This document shows positions 31,627-39,138 of a stretch of DNA of 45,195 bases, in pieces. The first letter of the stretch is position 1. Every line of letters starts with the position of its first letter. The notes beneath the pieces are model-generated. The model did not search any database. It worked only from the letters and a program-made list of their open reading frames with translations, and was not told the DNA's origin. This DNA comes from Methylosinus sp. Ce-a6. GTDB lineage: Bacteria > Pseudomonadota > Alphaproteobacteria > Rhizobiales > Beijerinckiaceae. The position numbers were made by a program, and so were the translations under genes. The DNA lies in NCBI RefSeq assembly GCF_009811655.1, contig NZ_BGJX01000029.1, forward strand, positions 1-45,195, in the 5' to 3' direction.

Positions 31627-32985
31627 ATGATTTTGCGCCTGCGAGCCGGATCGGAGACGCTGATCCTCGGTCCGCGCGCGGCCTTTGCGGCCGTCGCCGG
31701 CCGGGACCGCGGCGCGCTGCTCAGCGAATATGAGGTGCGCCGCCGGCTGCGCATCGCCCTCGCCGATCCAGAGACCGCCGACGCGCTGCGCCGCGCCTTC
31801 GCGCGCTGGCGGGAGGAGGGCGCGCGCATCCGCGAGGCGGACGATCGCGCGCTGATCGACCGCGTCGCGCGAATGAGCCGCAACGGATCGCTCGCGGCCT
31901 TCGTCGTCGCGGATCGCTCCAAAGGGCTCGCAAGCTCCGCAGCCGCCGCGCCGCCGGCGCGCCCGGTCTCCGCCGCCGGTCCGCCCGACAGCGCGAGGCT
32001 CGCCGGCGTCGGCCTGAAAGAGCGCATCGCGATGACGCTGGGACTCGTCCCGAACCATCTGAGCGGGGCGACGAAGCAGGAATTCGCCAAGCTCGTCGAG
32101 CCGCAGGCGCTCGAGACCACCGTCGAGGTGCTGGCCATCTGGGCGGTCTCCCATGCTTTCGGCGCGGGAGAGGCGATCGACGCCGTGCTGCTCGCCGCCG
32201 GGCTCTATTTCGGCGGCGCGCAGCTCTGGGGAGGACTCCATGCGCTGTTCCATGCGCTGGAGCTCGTCGCGACGGCGCAGAGCGTGAAGCAGCTCGATGA
32301 AGCGGCGGCGATTTTCGCCGATGGCGTGGCCAAGCTCGGGATCGCCGTCCTGATCGCCGCGCTCACTCGCGGCGTCGCGAAAAAGGCGGCGCGCTGGACC
32401 GAGAAAAAGCCCGGCCTGCGCAACACGCCGCAGGAGAAGGTGCCGAAGGCGGAGAGATATGAGCCTCGCCCCTCTCCGAAAGCACGTTCCGCGTCGCCGG
32501 CGGAAGAAGGCGCCGCAGGCGCGAAAGGCGCTTCCGAAAAGCCGCGCCCCGCCCCGCGCGACGAGGCGGGAGGGGTCCCACGAAGGCCGCGGGATCCACG
32601 ATTGAGGGAAGATCTCGGGCCCGAATGGTTCAAGGAGGACGGCTCGCTGAGATGGCCGGACGGAAAGGAGCCCGGCGCCCTCCCGAATGGCTTTCGAGAA
32701 GAGCCCTATCGCGATGTTCTCCCCCCGGGCGCGACGCTCGACCGCTATGGCGGCGAAGGCGGCAACTTTCTCTCGCCGCTCGGCTCTCCCTATTCGGAGC
32801 GGGCTTTGCCTTACGATCCCGCCAAAATGCCTTATCATCGGTACACGGTGGCGAAGCCGCTGCCGGTCACGGCCGGCAGAGCGGCTCCCTGGTTCGGCGA
32901 ACCCGGCGGCGCGGTTCAATATATGACCGACATGTCGATCGAGGACCTGATCGCGGAAGGCTATCTCGTCGGAGGAACGCGATGA
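31627..32985 (+). CDS. Predicted TNT-type NADase T6SS effector
   Basis: 452 residues, no signal peptide. N-terminal about 100 residues are Arg-rich and helical. Residues 125-250 hold hydrophobic helices (VEVLAIWAVSHAFGAGEAI, DAVLLAAGLYFGGAQLWGGL) like the translocation or adaptor domain seen upstream of Tre1-like T6SS toxins. Residues 260-330 are a charged linker. The C-terminal domain (about 335-452) matches the tuberculosis necrotizing toxin fold: LDRYGGEGGNFLSP (Arg373), PYHRYTVAKPLPV (His404), APWFGEPGGAVQY (Gln431). These parallel the catalytic Arg, His and Gln of TNT, which hydrolyses NAD+ to kill cells. Starts 7 bases after the NlpC/P60 gene and overlaps its immunity gene (ATGA). Confidence 0.85.
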   Translation: MILRLRAGSETLILGPRAAFAAVAGRDRGALLSEYEVRRRLRIALADPETADALRRAFARWREEGARIREADDRALIDRVARMSRNGSLAAFVVADRSKGLASSAAAAPPARPVSAAGPPDSARLAGVGLKERIAMTLGLVPNHLSGATKQEFAKLVEPQALETTVEVLAIWAVSHAFGAGEAIDAVLLAAGLYFGGAQLWGGLHALFHALELVATAQSVKQLDEAAAIFADGVAKLGIAVLIAALTRGVAKKAARWTEKKPGLRNTPQEKVPKAERYEPRPSPKARSASPAEEGAAGAKGASEKPRPAPRDEAGGVPRRPRDPRLREDLGPEWFKEDGSLRWPDGKEPGALPNGFREEPYRDVLPPGATLDRYGGEGGNFLSPLGSPYSERALPYDPAKMPYHRYTVAKPLPVTAGRAAPWFGEPGGAVQYMTDMSIEDLIAEGYLVGGTR

Positions 32986-33236
32986 CGCTGGACGAAGCAT
33001 TGATGCTTTTCAAATCCAAGAAGGCGCCGGTATATCTCTATACGATCGGCGGCCTGGGCGACGGCGATTGCTGGGGCATAGAGCACGGCGAGGATGGCTC
33101 CTGGACCGTCTATTTCAGCGAGCGCGGCGCCCGGCGGAACCCGCGCCTATTCGCCACGGAAGCCGACGCCGTCGCCTATTTCGTTTCCAAGGTCGACGGC
33201 TTGATGCGAGAATATACGGGACACGGCATGAATTGA
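32982..33236 (+). CDS. Predicted cytoplasmic immunity protein for the TNT effector
   Basis: 84 residues from ATG 32982, which overlaps the effector stop (ATGA) and has GGAGG 6 bases upstream, a stronger site than most genes here. No signal peptide, as expected for protection against a cytoplasmic NADase. Segments LYTIGGLGDGDCWGIEHGE, WTVYFSERGARRNP and EADAVAYFVSKV resemble small immunity proteins of polymorphic toxins that read LYxIGG...CIE...W-VYYSERG...F-TE-EA. The protein is acidic in its middle part, fitting a toxin inhibitor. The direct evidence is position, size and coupling. Binding is inferred. Confidence 0.8.
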   Translation: MTLDEALMLFKSKKAPVYLYTIGGLGDGDCWGIEHGEDGSWTVYFSERGARRNPRLFATEADAVAYFVSKVDGLMREYTGHGMN

Positions 33237-33264
33237 CGCGGATGTGCGATTACGCACATCCGCG
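33237..33264 (+). terminator. Strong hairpin after the T6SS operon, terminator-like
   Basis: Directly after the immunity stop, CGCGGATGTGCG, ATTA, CGCACATCCGCG form a perfect 12-bp stem with a 4-base loop. There is no T-run after it, so it is not a textbook intrinsic terminator. It may still end the operon, protect its 3' end, or serve as a binding site ahead of the caspase-like gene. Confidence 0.55.
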
Positions 33265-33360
33265 CCCCGCCGGCGAGGCTAGTGTCGATTGTAAGGGCGA
33301 AGGCGGAATGCTAGCCTTCGCGGAAATCTGTGGATTTCATCCCAACGGCGTTCGACGAAT

Positions 33361-36165
33361 ATGACGAAGCATTGGAAATCACTCTTCCTTGCCTTCGCGA
33401 GCCTCGCTCTCGCGGCCGTCCTCGCGTCGCCCGCCTTCGCCGAGCGGCGCGTCGCCCTCGTGCTCGGCAACGCCGAATACGACCATATCGCCAGGCTCAA
33501 AAATCCGGTCAATGACGCCAAGGACGTCGCCGAGACGCTGGCGAAGGACCTCGGCTTCGAGGTCATCTCGCTCGTCAACGCCCGCAAGGACCAGCTCGAC
33601 GGCGCGCTCGCCGATTTCTCGCGCAAGGCCGCCGGCGCGGATGTCGCTCTGTTCTATTACGCCGGCCATGGCGTGCAGAACGAGGGCAAGAATTATCTGC
33701 TGCCGACTGACATCGCCGTGAAGGATGTCGCCGACGTCGAGTTCAAGGCGCTGGACATGGACCGCGTGCGCCTCGCGCTCTCCAAATCCAGCGGCGTCAA
33801 TATTCTCATTCTCGACGCCTGCCGCAACAATCCTTTCGACAGTCTCGTCACCGCCTCGCGCTCCGTGGATGGCGGAATGCTGCCGCGCGGCCTCGAGCGG
33901 ATGAGCGTCGCGGTGAACAAGGGCGCCAAGGGGATTCTCGTCGCCTATGCGGCCGCGCCGCACGAGGTGGCGCTGGACGGCGCCGGCCGCAACAGCCCCT
34001 TCGCCGAGGCGCTGCTCAAGAATCTGAAGGCGCCGGAGGTCGAGATCCGCCGCCTGTTCAACCTCGTCAGCGACGATGTCGCGCGCACGACGAAGGGCAA
34101 GCAGTCGCCGGAAATCTCCAGCCGCATCTATGGCGACTTCTACTTCCTGAGCCCCGACGAAATGGCCGAGCGGGCGTGGCAGAGAGCGTCCAAATCGCAG
34201 GACCCCGCCGATTTCCGCGCCGTTCTCGCCTCCTATCCGAACTCGCCCCGCGCCCGCGACGCGCAGCTGCGTCTCGATCTCTTCGAGAGCGTGCAGCGCT
34301 GCAACGCCGAGCAGAAGGAGCTCGACGCGATCGGTCCGAACGATCTTCCCCGCCTGCGCGCCGCGGCCGGACGCTTCGCCTGCGACGCCGCCCGCAAGGG
34401 CGCCGAAGCGCTGGTCGCCAAGGCCGAGGAGAAGGAGCGTCGCGAGCTGGCGAGCTGCGAGGCCGACAATAAGGCTCTCGCCGCGGTGGGAGCCGAGGAT
34501 CTCGCCGGCCTTCGCGCCGCCGCCGCGAAAATGACCTGCGCGGATGCGCGCCGCCGCGCCGGCGAGCAGCTCGCCCTTCTGGAGCAGAAGGAGCAGCGGG
34601 ATCGCGACATCTGCAACGCCGATCTCGCGGCGCTGCGCTCCGTCGGCCGGGACGATCTTCCGGGCCTGCGCGCCGTCGCCGGGCGGCTCGCCTGCCGCGC
34701 GGCGATCGAGGAGGCGAGGCCCCTCGTCGCGGCGCTGGAGGCCAAGGAGCGGCGCGACCGCGAGACCTGCGACAGCGAGCGCAAGGCCTTCGCCGCCGTC
34801 GATCCGAGCGACCTTCCCGGAATGCGCGCCGCCGTCGGCCGCATGACCTGCGCCGCCGCTCTCGAGGGCGCGCGTTTCGTGCTCGCCCGGCTGGAGGAGA
34901 AAGAGAAGCGCGAGCGCGACATTTGCGACGCCGATCGCAAGGCGCTGACCGGCGCGGGCGCGAGCGACGTCGCCGCGCTCAAATCCGCCGCCGCCAGAAT
35001 GCGCTGCGAAGCGGCGCGCAATGACGCCAATCTCCTGATCGCCGAGCTCGAGAGCAAGGCGCTGCGCGTCGAGGGCCAGAGCTGCGAGGCCGAGCGCAAG
35101 ACCGTCGCCGGCATGGGTTCGGACCTTTTGCGGCTGCGCGCCGCGGCGCTCGGCCTGAAATGCGACGCCGCGCGCGAGGATGCGAAGATTCGCGTCGCCC
35201 GGCTCGAGGAGCAGGAGACGCTGGCGCGCCAGACCTGCGACGCGGAGCGCCGGTCGCTGCAGGCCAAATCCGACGATCTCGTCGCTCTGCGCGCCGCCGT
35301 GCTGGCCACGACCTGCGACGACCTGCGCAAGGACGCCAAGGAGCTGGTGGCCGCGCTCGAGAAGAAGCAGCGGCTCGCCAAGGAGAGCTGCGACGCCGAT
35401 CGCAAGGCGCTGGAGGCCAAATCCGGCGATCTCGCCGGCCTGCGCGCCGCCGCCGACGGCATGAGCTGCGAATCGGCGCGCGCCGACGCTCGCAGGAAGA
35501 TCGCCGAGCTCGAGGGCGCCTGCGCCGCCGATCGCAAGAGCGTCGCCGATGTCGATGCGACGAGCTTCGACGCGCAGTCTCGCCTCGGCGCGCTGCGCGG
35601 CCGTAAATTCTCCTGCGCCGACGCGCGCGGCGATCTCGACAGAGCGCTCGCCTCCGTCGAGACCCGGGTGCGCGAGGCGCAGATGCAATTGAAAAAGCTC
35701 GGCTGCTATGCGTCCTTGGCCAATGGCAGGCTCGACGAGCCGACCAAATCCGCCGTCGCCGCCTATGCGAGCAAGAAGGGTCAGGCCGCGCCGACCCGGC
35801 TGACCGATGAGCTCGTCGCCGAGCTTCAGGGTCAGAGCGAGGCCGTCTGCCCGCAGCAATCCGCGCCGATCGCCGCCAAGCCGGCGGAAACGCCCGTCAA
35901 GGACGCCAGCCGGGAAGAGATCGCTCCCGCGGCCAAGCCCGCCAAGCACAACGCCCGCCGCAACGAGGACGAGGAGCCGGCGCGGCCGGCGCGGGCCGGC
36001 AAGCGCCATCAGCTCGCCGAGCCTGTCGCTCCCCGTCGCCTGCGCGAGCGGGCCCCTGTCGAGCGTCCGGCGCAAGTCGCCCGCCCGGCGGCCCCGGCGC
36101 CGGTCGCGGCGTCGGCCCCCGCGGCTGCGAAGCCCCTCTCATGGTCGCATAATCCAGGCTTCTGA
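33361..36165 (+). CDS. Exported caspase-like protease with cysteine-pair repeats
   Basis: 934 residues. A signal peptide covers about 1-27 (LFLAFASLALAAVLASPAFA). The caspase-like C14 domain (about 28-265) has RRVALVLGNAEYDH, YYAGHGVQNEGKNYLLPTD with catalytic His103, and ILDACRNNPF with Cys154. From 314 to about 765 come about eight repeats of 52 residues, each with two cysteines spaced alternately about 27 and 25, of the form C-AD-KAL...DL-GLRAAA-R--C-AAR--A--LVA-LE-KE-R. Next is a degenerate peptidoglycan-binding-like domain (about 771-825, VREAQMQLKKLGCYAS) and a disordered Pro/Ala/Arg tail. Predicted periplasmic, probably held by disulfides. It lies 124 bases after the T6SS operon. Role unknown; host regulation, wall sensing or defence are possible. 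Confidence 0.88.
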   Translation: MTKHWKSLFLAFASLALAAVLASPAFAERRVALVLGNAEYDHIARLKNPVNDAKDVAETLAKDLGFEVISLVNARKDQLDGALADFSRKAAGADVALFYYAGHGVQNEGKNYLLPTDIAVKDVADVEFKALDMDRVRLALSKSSGVNILILDACRNNPFDSLVTASRSVDGGMLPRGLERMSVAVNKGAKGILVAYAAAPHEVALDGAGRNSPFAEALLKNLKAPEVEIRRLFNLVSDDVARTTKGKQSPEISSRIYGDFYFLSPDEMAERAWQRASKSQDPADFRAVLASYPNSPRARDAQLRLDLFESVQRCNAEQKELDAIGPNDLPRLRAAAGRFACDAARKGAEALVAKAEEKERRELASCEADNKALAAVGAEDLAGLRAAAAKMTCADARRRAGEQLALLEQKEQRDRDICNADLAALRSVGRDDLPGLRAVAGRLACRAAIEEARPLVAALEAKERRDRETCDSERKAFAAVDPSDLPGMRAAVGRMTCAAALEGARFVLARLEEKEKRERDICDADRKALTGAGASDVAALKSAAARMRCEAARNDANLLIAELESKALRVEGQSCEAERKTVAGMGSDLLRLRAAALGLKCDAAREDAKIRVARLEEQETLARQTCDAERRSLQAKSDDLVALRAAVLATTCDDLRKDAKELVAALEKKQRLAKESCDADRKALEAKSGDLAGLRAAADGMSCESARADARRKIAELEGACAADRKSVADVDATSFDAQSRLGALRGRKFSCADARGDLDRALASVETRVREAQMQLKKLGCYASLANGRLDEPTKSAVAAYASKKGQAAPTRLTDELVAELQGQSEAVCPQQSAPIAAKPAETPVKDASREEIAPAAKPAKHNARRNEDEEPARPARAGKRHQLAEPVAPRRLRERAPVERPAQVARPAAPAPVAASAPAAAKPLSWSHNPGF
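34300..35655 (+). repeat. Tandem 52-residue cysteine-pair repeat coding region
   Basis: Within the caspase-like gene, cysteines fall at residues 314, 341, 366, 393, 418, 445, 470, 497, 522, 549, 575, 601, 626, 652, 677 and 703, giving spacings of 27, 25, 27, 25 and so on. The units share LRAAA and LE-KE-R-R elements. The ninth unit (721-752) is degenerate. Nucleotides differ between units, so this is an old protein-level duplication and not a recent DNA expansion or assembly artefact. Confidence 0.85.
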
Positions 36166-36276
36166 TATCCGAGCGCGATGGCGTCGCTCCAAGCAAGCGA
36201 CATTCGCCCCGGCATCATATGTGGACGGCCCCTGAAGGCAGGCGTTTTTGCTCTGAGCGCATGGTCGGCTGCGGCC

Positions 36277-36382
36277 CTCGAGTCTTTCCGTGCTTCATTG
36301 AAACACGGAAAGACTCGAAGCTTTTGTTTTGACGCGTTTCCGACGCCGAACCGGCGTCCACTTCGGCTGGAAACGCTCTATT
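36277..36382 (-). repeat. Two-hairpin intergenic repeat, copy 2 (inverted)
   Basis: Reverse complement of the 106-base unit found before tssK (19809-19914). It keeps the 5' hairpin and linker exactly apart from one base in the first hairpin. A few bases differ near the junction (GCTTCGAG for GTTTAGAG) and in the loop and stem of the second hairpin (TTTCAATGAAGC for TTTCATCGAAAC). It lies in the gap after the caspase-like gene. Together the two copies bracket about 16.4 kb in opposite orientation. Confidence 0.88.
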
Positions 36383-36587
36383 GTCCGGCCTGTTCGCGCG
36401 GCGCATGGCCGCCGGCCCGCATGGCGTCCGATGGCTGTCATCGCGGCGAGAGCTCGACGCTCATGACAGTCGCGCATCGAAGGTCTTCGTCGATCGCGCA
36501 ATGAAAATGCCGTTTGCGCGAGCAGCTCGTCCTCGGCGCCGCCTCGCCGTGGCGCGTCGCGGCCGGGCGCAAGGGTTTCAGGCGGTC

Positions 36588-37439
36588 CTATCGCTTCTTC
36601 TTGGCCCCGGCCTCGGCCGTGTTCTTGAAGCCTTTCGCCAGCATCGTGCCGAGCGCGAGCGCGCGCGCCTCCGTCACGCGCAGCGCGCAATAGCCGAAAT
36701 CCGCTTCCTGGACATAGGAGCGGCAGATTTCCTCGCGGCGCGCCGAGAAGCCCGCCTGCTCGCGGACGAGCTCCTTGCGCTGCGCCTTGTCGGATTTGAT
36801 TCCGTCGTAGAGCGCCTTGAAGTCGTTGCGCACCGTCTGCTCGATGCGGGCGCGCATCGTCAGCATTTCCTCCGCGCGCTTGGGATCGAAATCGTCGCCT
36901 CCCATCCCCCAGAGCCCATTGGGATCGGCGCGGCAATCGGCTTGCTTCAGCTCGCAGGCGCGGCCGTCGGAGCTGACGAGGATCGCGCCGTCGAGCGCGT
37001 CGAAGCCGAAGGGGCAGGCGGGAAACTCGACCTGATAGCGATGAAGCCCGCTCTCCGACTCCCGCGGCGTGAGCTGCAAGGGCTCGGAGACCTCGATGCG
37101 ACAGGTCTCGCCCGAGCGCGTCAGCCGATCGCCGACGAGCGAGAGCCGCGCCACCTCGAGCGCGCCGCCGCGCCGCTGCAATTCGATGGAGCCGCGGGCC
37201 TCGCCGTCCTGATGAAGGATGCGCCCGAGGATCGAATCCTCGCTCGGCAATTTGGGGGCGACGGGCGCGACGGCTTTCGGCTTGGCCCTGAACGTATCCG
37301 CAGGCGCGGCGACGGATCCCGCCGGCGCAGGCGCGATCGCGCCTGGCAACGCCATTTGCGCCACGGCCCCGCTCGCAGCGGCCAGCGCCAAAAAAAGCGC
37401 CAAGCCGGACCGAATCGTGCGCTGGAGAAGGTCGGACAT
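36588..37439 (-). CDS. Exported protein of unknown function
   Basis: 283 residues from ATG 37439 (TTG codons just upstream lack a site). A signal peptide covers about 1-27 (RTIRSGLALFLALAAASGAVAQ), then an Ala/Pro linker to about 65, a beta-rich domain with GSIELQRRGGALEVARLSLV and CRIEVSEPLQL, and a C-terminal helical part with EEICRSYVQEADFGYCALRV and LGTMLAKGFKNTAEAGAKKKR. Cysteines come in pairs (FPACPFG, ACELKQADC), fitting a periplasmic or extracellular location. The helical tail with Arg/Lys-rich end is reminiscent of small exported proteins, some of LprI type, but I cannot assign a family. Faces the infC side of the locus and is transcribed leftward, after the inverted repeat copy. 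Confidence 0.75.
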   Translation of the reverse strand: MSDLLQRTIRSGLALFLALAAASGAVAQMALPGAIAPAPAGSVAAPADTFRAKPKAVAPVAPKLPSEDSILGRILHQDGEARGSIELQRRGGALEVARLSLVGDRLTRSGETCRIEVSEPLQLTPRESESGLHRYQVEFPACPFGFDALDGAILVSSDGRACELKQADCRADPNGLWGMGGDDFDPKRAEEMLTMRARIEQTVRNDFKALYDGIKSDKAQRKELVREQAGFSARREEICRSYVQEADFGYCALRVTEARALALGTMLAKGFKNTAEAGAKKKR

Positions 37440-37508
37440 GAACGACAACAAAGACTGAAAGACGCGGCCTCGGCAAGTGCGGGATCGAGGCCCCGTCCGG
37501 CTGGCGCG

Positions 37509-38048
37509 TCAACGCGGCGCCAGCACCATGATCATCTGGCGGCCTTCCATGGAGGGCTCGAGCTCCACCTTGGCCACATTGGCCGTCTCCGCCTTGACGC
37601 GTGTCATCAGGCGGTAGCCGATGTCCTGATGGGCGATCTCGCGGCCGCGGAAGCGCAATGTGACCTTGACCTTGTCGCCCTCTTCGAAGAAGCGCTGCAC
37701 GGCCTTCATCTTGACGTCATAGTCGTGCTCGTCGATGCCGGGGCGGAGCTTGATCTCCTTGACCTCGACGATTTTCTGCTTCTTGCGGGCCTCGGCGGCC
37801 TTCTTCTGTTCGAGAAATCGAAATTTTCCGTAATCGAGGATTTTGCAGACCGGGGGCTCGGAGTTGGGCGCGATCTCGACGAGGTCGAGCGCAGCCGTTT
37901 CCGCCAGCGAGAGGGCCTCGAGCAGCGGAACCACGCCATGGTTCTTGCCTTCCGAGTCGATCAGTTGCACCTCGCGCGCGCGAATCTCCCGGTTGATGCG
38001 CGGACCCTCCTTCTGCGGGGCCGCAGTGCTCTTCATTGGACGGCGAAT
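37509..38048 (-). CDS. infC: Translation initiation factor IF-3
   Basis: 179 residues, normal length. Binds the 30S subunit, blocks early 50S joining and proofreads the start codon. Seen: [20 protein letters not shown], the [20 protein letters not shown] signature at the N-domain to linker junction, [19 protein letters not shown] and [18 protein letters not shown] start at ATT 38048: GGGAG lies 7 bases upstream, whereas the next ATG (38036) is too far. AUU is the known autoregulatory start of infC, since IF-3 rejects it when abundant. Two residues of upstream extension are common in this order. Monocistronic in this window. Confidence 0.95.
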   Translation of the reverse strand: MRRPMKSTAAPQKEGPRINREIRAREVQLIDSEGKNHGVVPLLEALSLAETAALDLVEIAPNSEPPVCKILDYGKFRFLEQKKAAEARKKQKIVEVKEIKLRPGIDEHDYDVKMKAVQRFFEEGDKVKVTLRFRGREIAHQDIGYRLMTRVKAETANVAKVELEPSMEGRQMIMVLAPR

Positions 38049-38238
38049 GGATGTTCTCCCTTCAGAATGGAAATCTATCGTCTGCCGATCTATGCCGATT
38101 CGCAAGCGAAAGCGGCGCAAGCCGCCGCTTCCCCCGGGGCGCCCCGGCGGATGGCCGACGTCGGAAGAATCTCACTCTCTTCGACGAAGTCAACCGTCGA
38201 TATCGAACTATTCTCGGCGAGCGCGCCGAAATTCTCGC

Positions 38239-38466
38239 TCAGCCACAGTCGGCGAAGGCCGGGCAGGAGGCTCCGCAGCCGCCGCCGGCGCCCATGGCGG
38301 CGCAAGACGCCTCCGTTTCGCCGCCGCTCGCCGGTTTGGCGATGAGCGAGAGCTGGCGCGTCAATTCCACGCTCCCGCAGGCAGGACAGGCGGGAATGTC
38401 GTCGGAGCGCACCAAAGTCTCGAATTCTCTGTCGCAGGAATTGCAGCTATAGGCGTAGAGCGGCAT
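38239..38466 (-). CDS. FmdB-type zinc ribbon protein
   Basis: 75 residues beginning MPLYAYSCNSCDREFETLV and continuing CPACGSVELTR, the FmdB/CxxC_CxxC_SSSS family zinc ribbon with CxxC knuckles at both ends. The C-terminus has extra CGASCPAFADCG cysteines. The family name comes from formamidase regulators in methylotrophs, but its direct role (nucleic-acid or metal binding) is unclear. GAGGA lies before the ATG. It lies between infC and a DUF2239 remnant with intergenic 18-base tandem repeats upstream. Confidence 0.85.
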   Translation of the reverse strand: MPLYAYSCNSCDREFETLVRSDDIPACPACGSVELTRQLSLIAKPASGGETEASCAAMGAGGGCGASCPAFADCG

Positions 38467-38492
38467 CGAAATCCTCGTCGGCCGAGAACAGG

Positions 38493-38528
38493 TTTTCGGC
38501 GTTTTACACGTTTTCAGCGTTCTACATG
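38493..38528. repeat. Tandem pair of 18-base direct repeats
   Basis: TTTTCGGCGTTTTACACG (38493-38510) is followed at once by TTTTCAGCGTTCTACATG (38511-38528); 15 of 18 positions agree. They lie 27 bases upstream of the fmdB-like start, in AT-richer DNA than the surroundings. Such spacing suits tandem binding sites for a regulator on the same face after two helical turns. Confidence 0.45.
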
Positions 38529-38565
38529 CGCCCGAGGCCGCGTCATTGCAAGGCGCGGCGGCGAC

Positions 38566-39012
38566 TCATGTCCCGCCGCGGGCGAGGCACAGCGCATAGG
38601 CGCGGATATCCGTGGGCCAGTCGGCCATTTGCGATTCGAAACGCGCATCGTCGCCGGAAAAGAGCGCGCGCAACGCTTCCTCATAGCCGGGAAGATTTCC
38701 CGCCATGGCGGACAGAAAGCGATAGGCGGCCTCCCTCGCCATGCGCAGACGGCCCTCCGCCCCGCCGTCGCGGCGCGCCATTCCCAATGGCGCGGCAGCA
38801 TGGTGACTTCCCGCGAGACGACGCCGAGCTTGGGCCGGCCGCGTCCGCGCGCGCCATCCTCGGCGGCGTCTTGCTCCTGCGCCTGGTGGCGCGCTCCGCG
38901 CGGCGTCCTTAAACGCCAGAGCGACCTCGACCAATGGACCGCAGGCCAGCATTCGGCCCTCGGCGAAGGCGGCGCAGGGCCGCGACAAACGGGAGAGAGT
39001 TTCCTGTTCCAT
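38566..39012 (-). pseudogene. DUF2239 family pseudogene (two frame changes)
   Basis: One frame gives a DUF2239-like N-terminus (CAAFAEGRMLACGPLVEVAL) and C-terminus (AYRFLSAMAGNLPGYEEALR, then DDARFESQMADWPTDIRAY). The family's central motif, GRGRPKLGVVSREVTMLPRH followed by WEW, is intact only in the +1 frame in the middle (about 38800-38850). The piece between FKD and GRGRPK is shortened. I infer two short deletions that shift out of frame and back again, so a single open frame spans the locus but encodes a scrambled middle. The exported function is unknown. Confidence 0.7.
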
Positions 39013-39138
39013 GCGAAAATTTATACCAAGGATAGTCAATAATACCCGTAGGCAAGCAATCGGCGTCCGTGGCGGGCGCGATCCTCCCTATTTCTCTCTT
39101 GGCCGCGCTGTTCGGCCCGCATTCGGAGACGCGCCCGC

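Noticed and set aside
34300..35655. Cysteine repeat array as a tandem-repeat assembly artefact
   Set aside because: Repeat units differ in nucleotide sequence and in many residues, so a recent DNA duplication or misassembly is unlikely.
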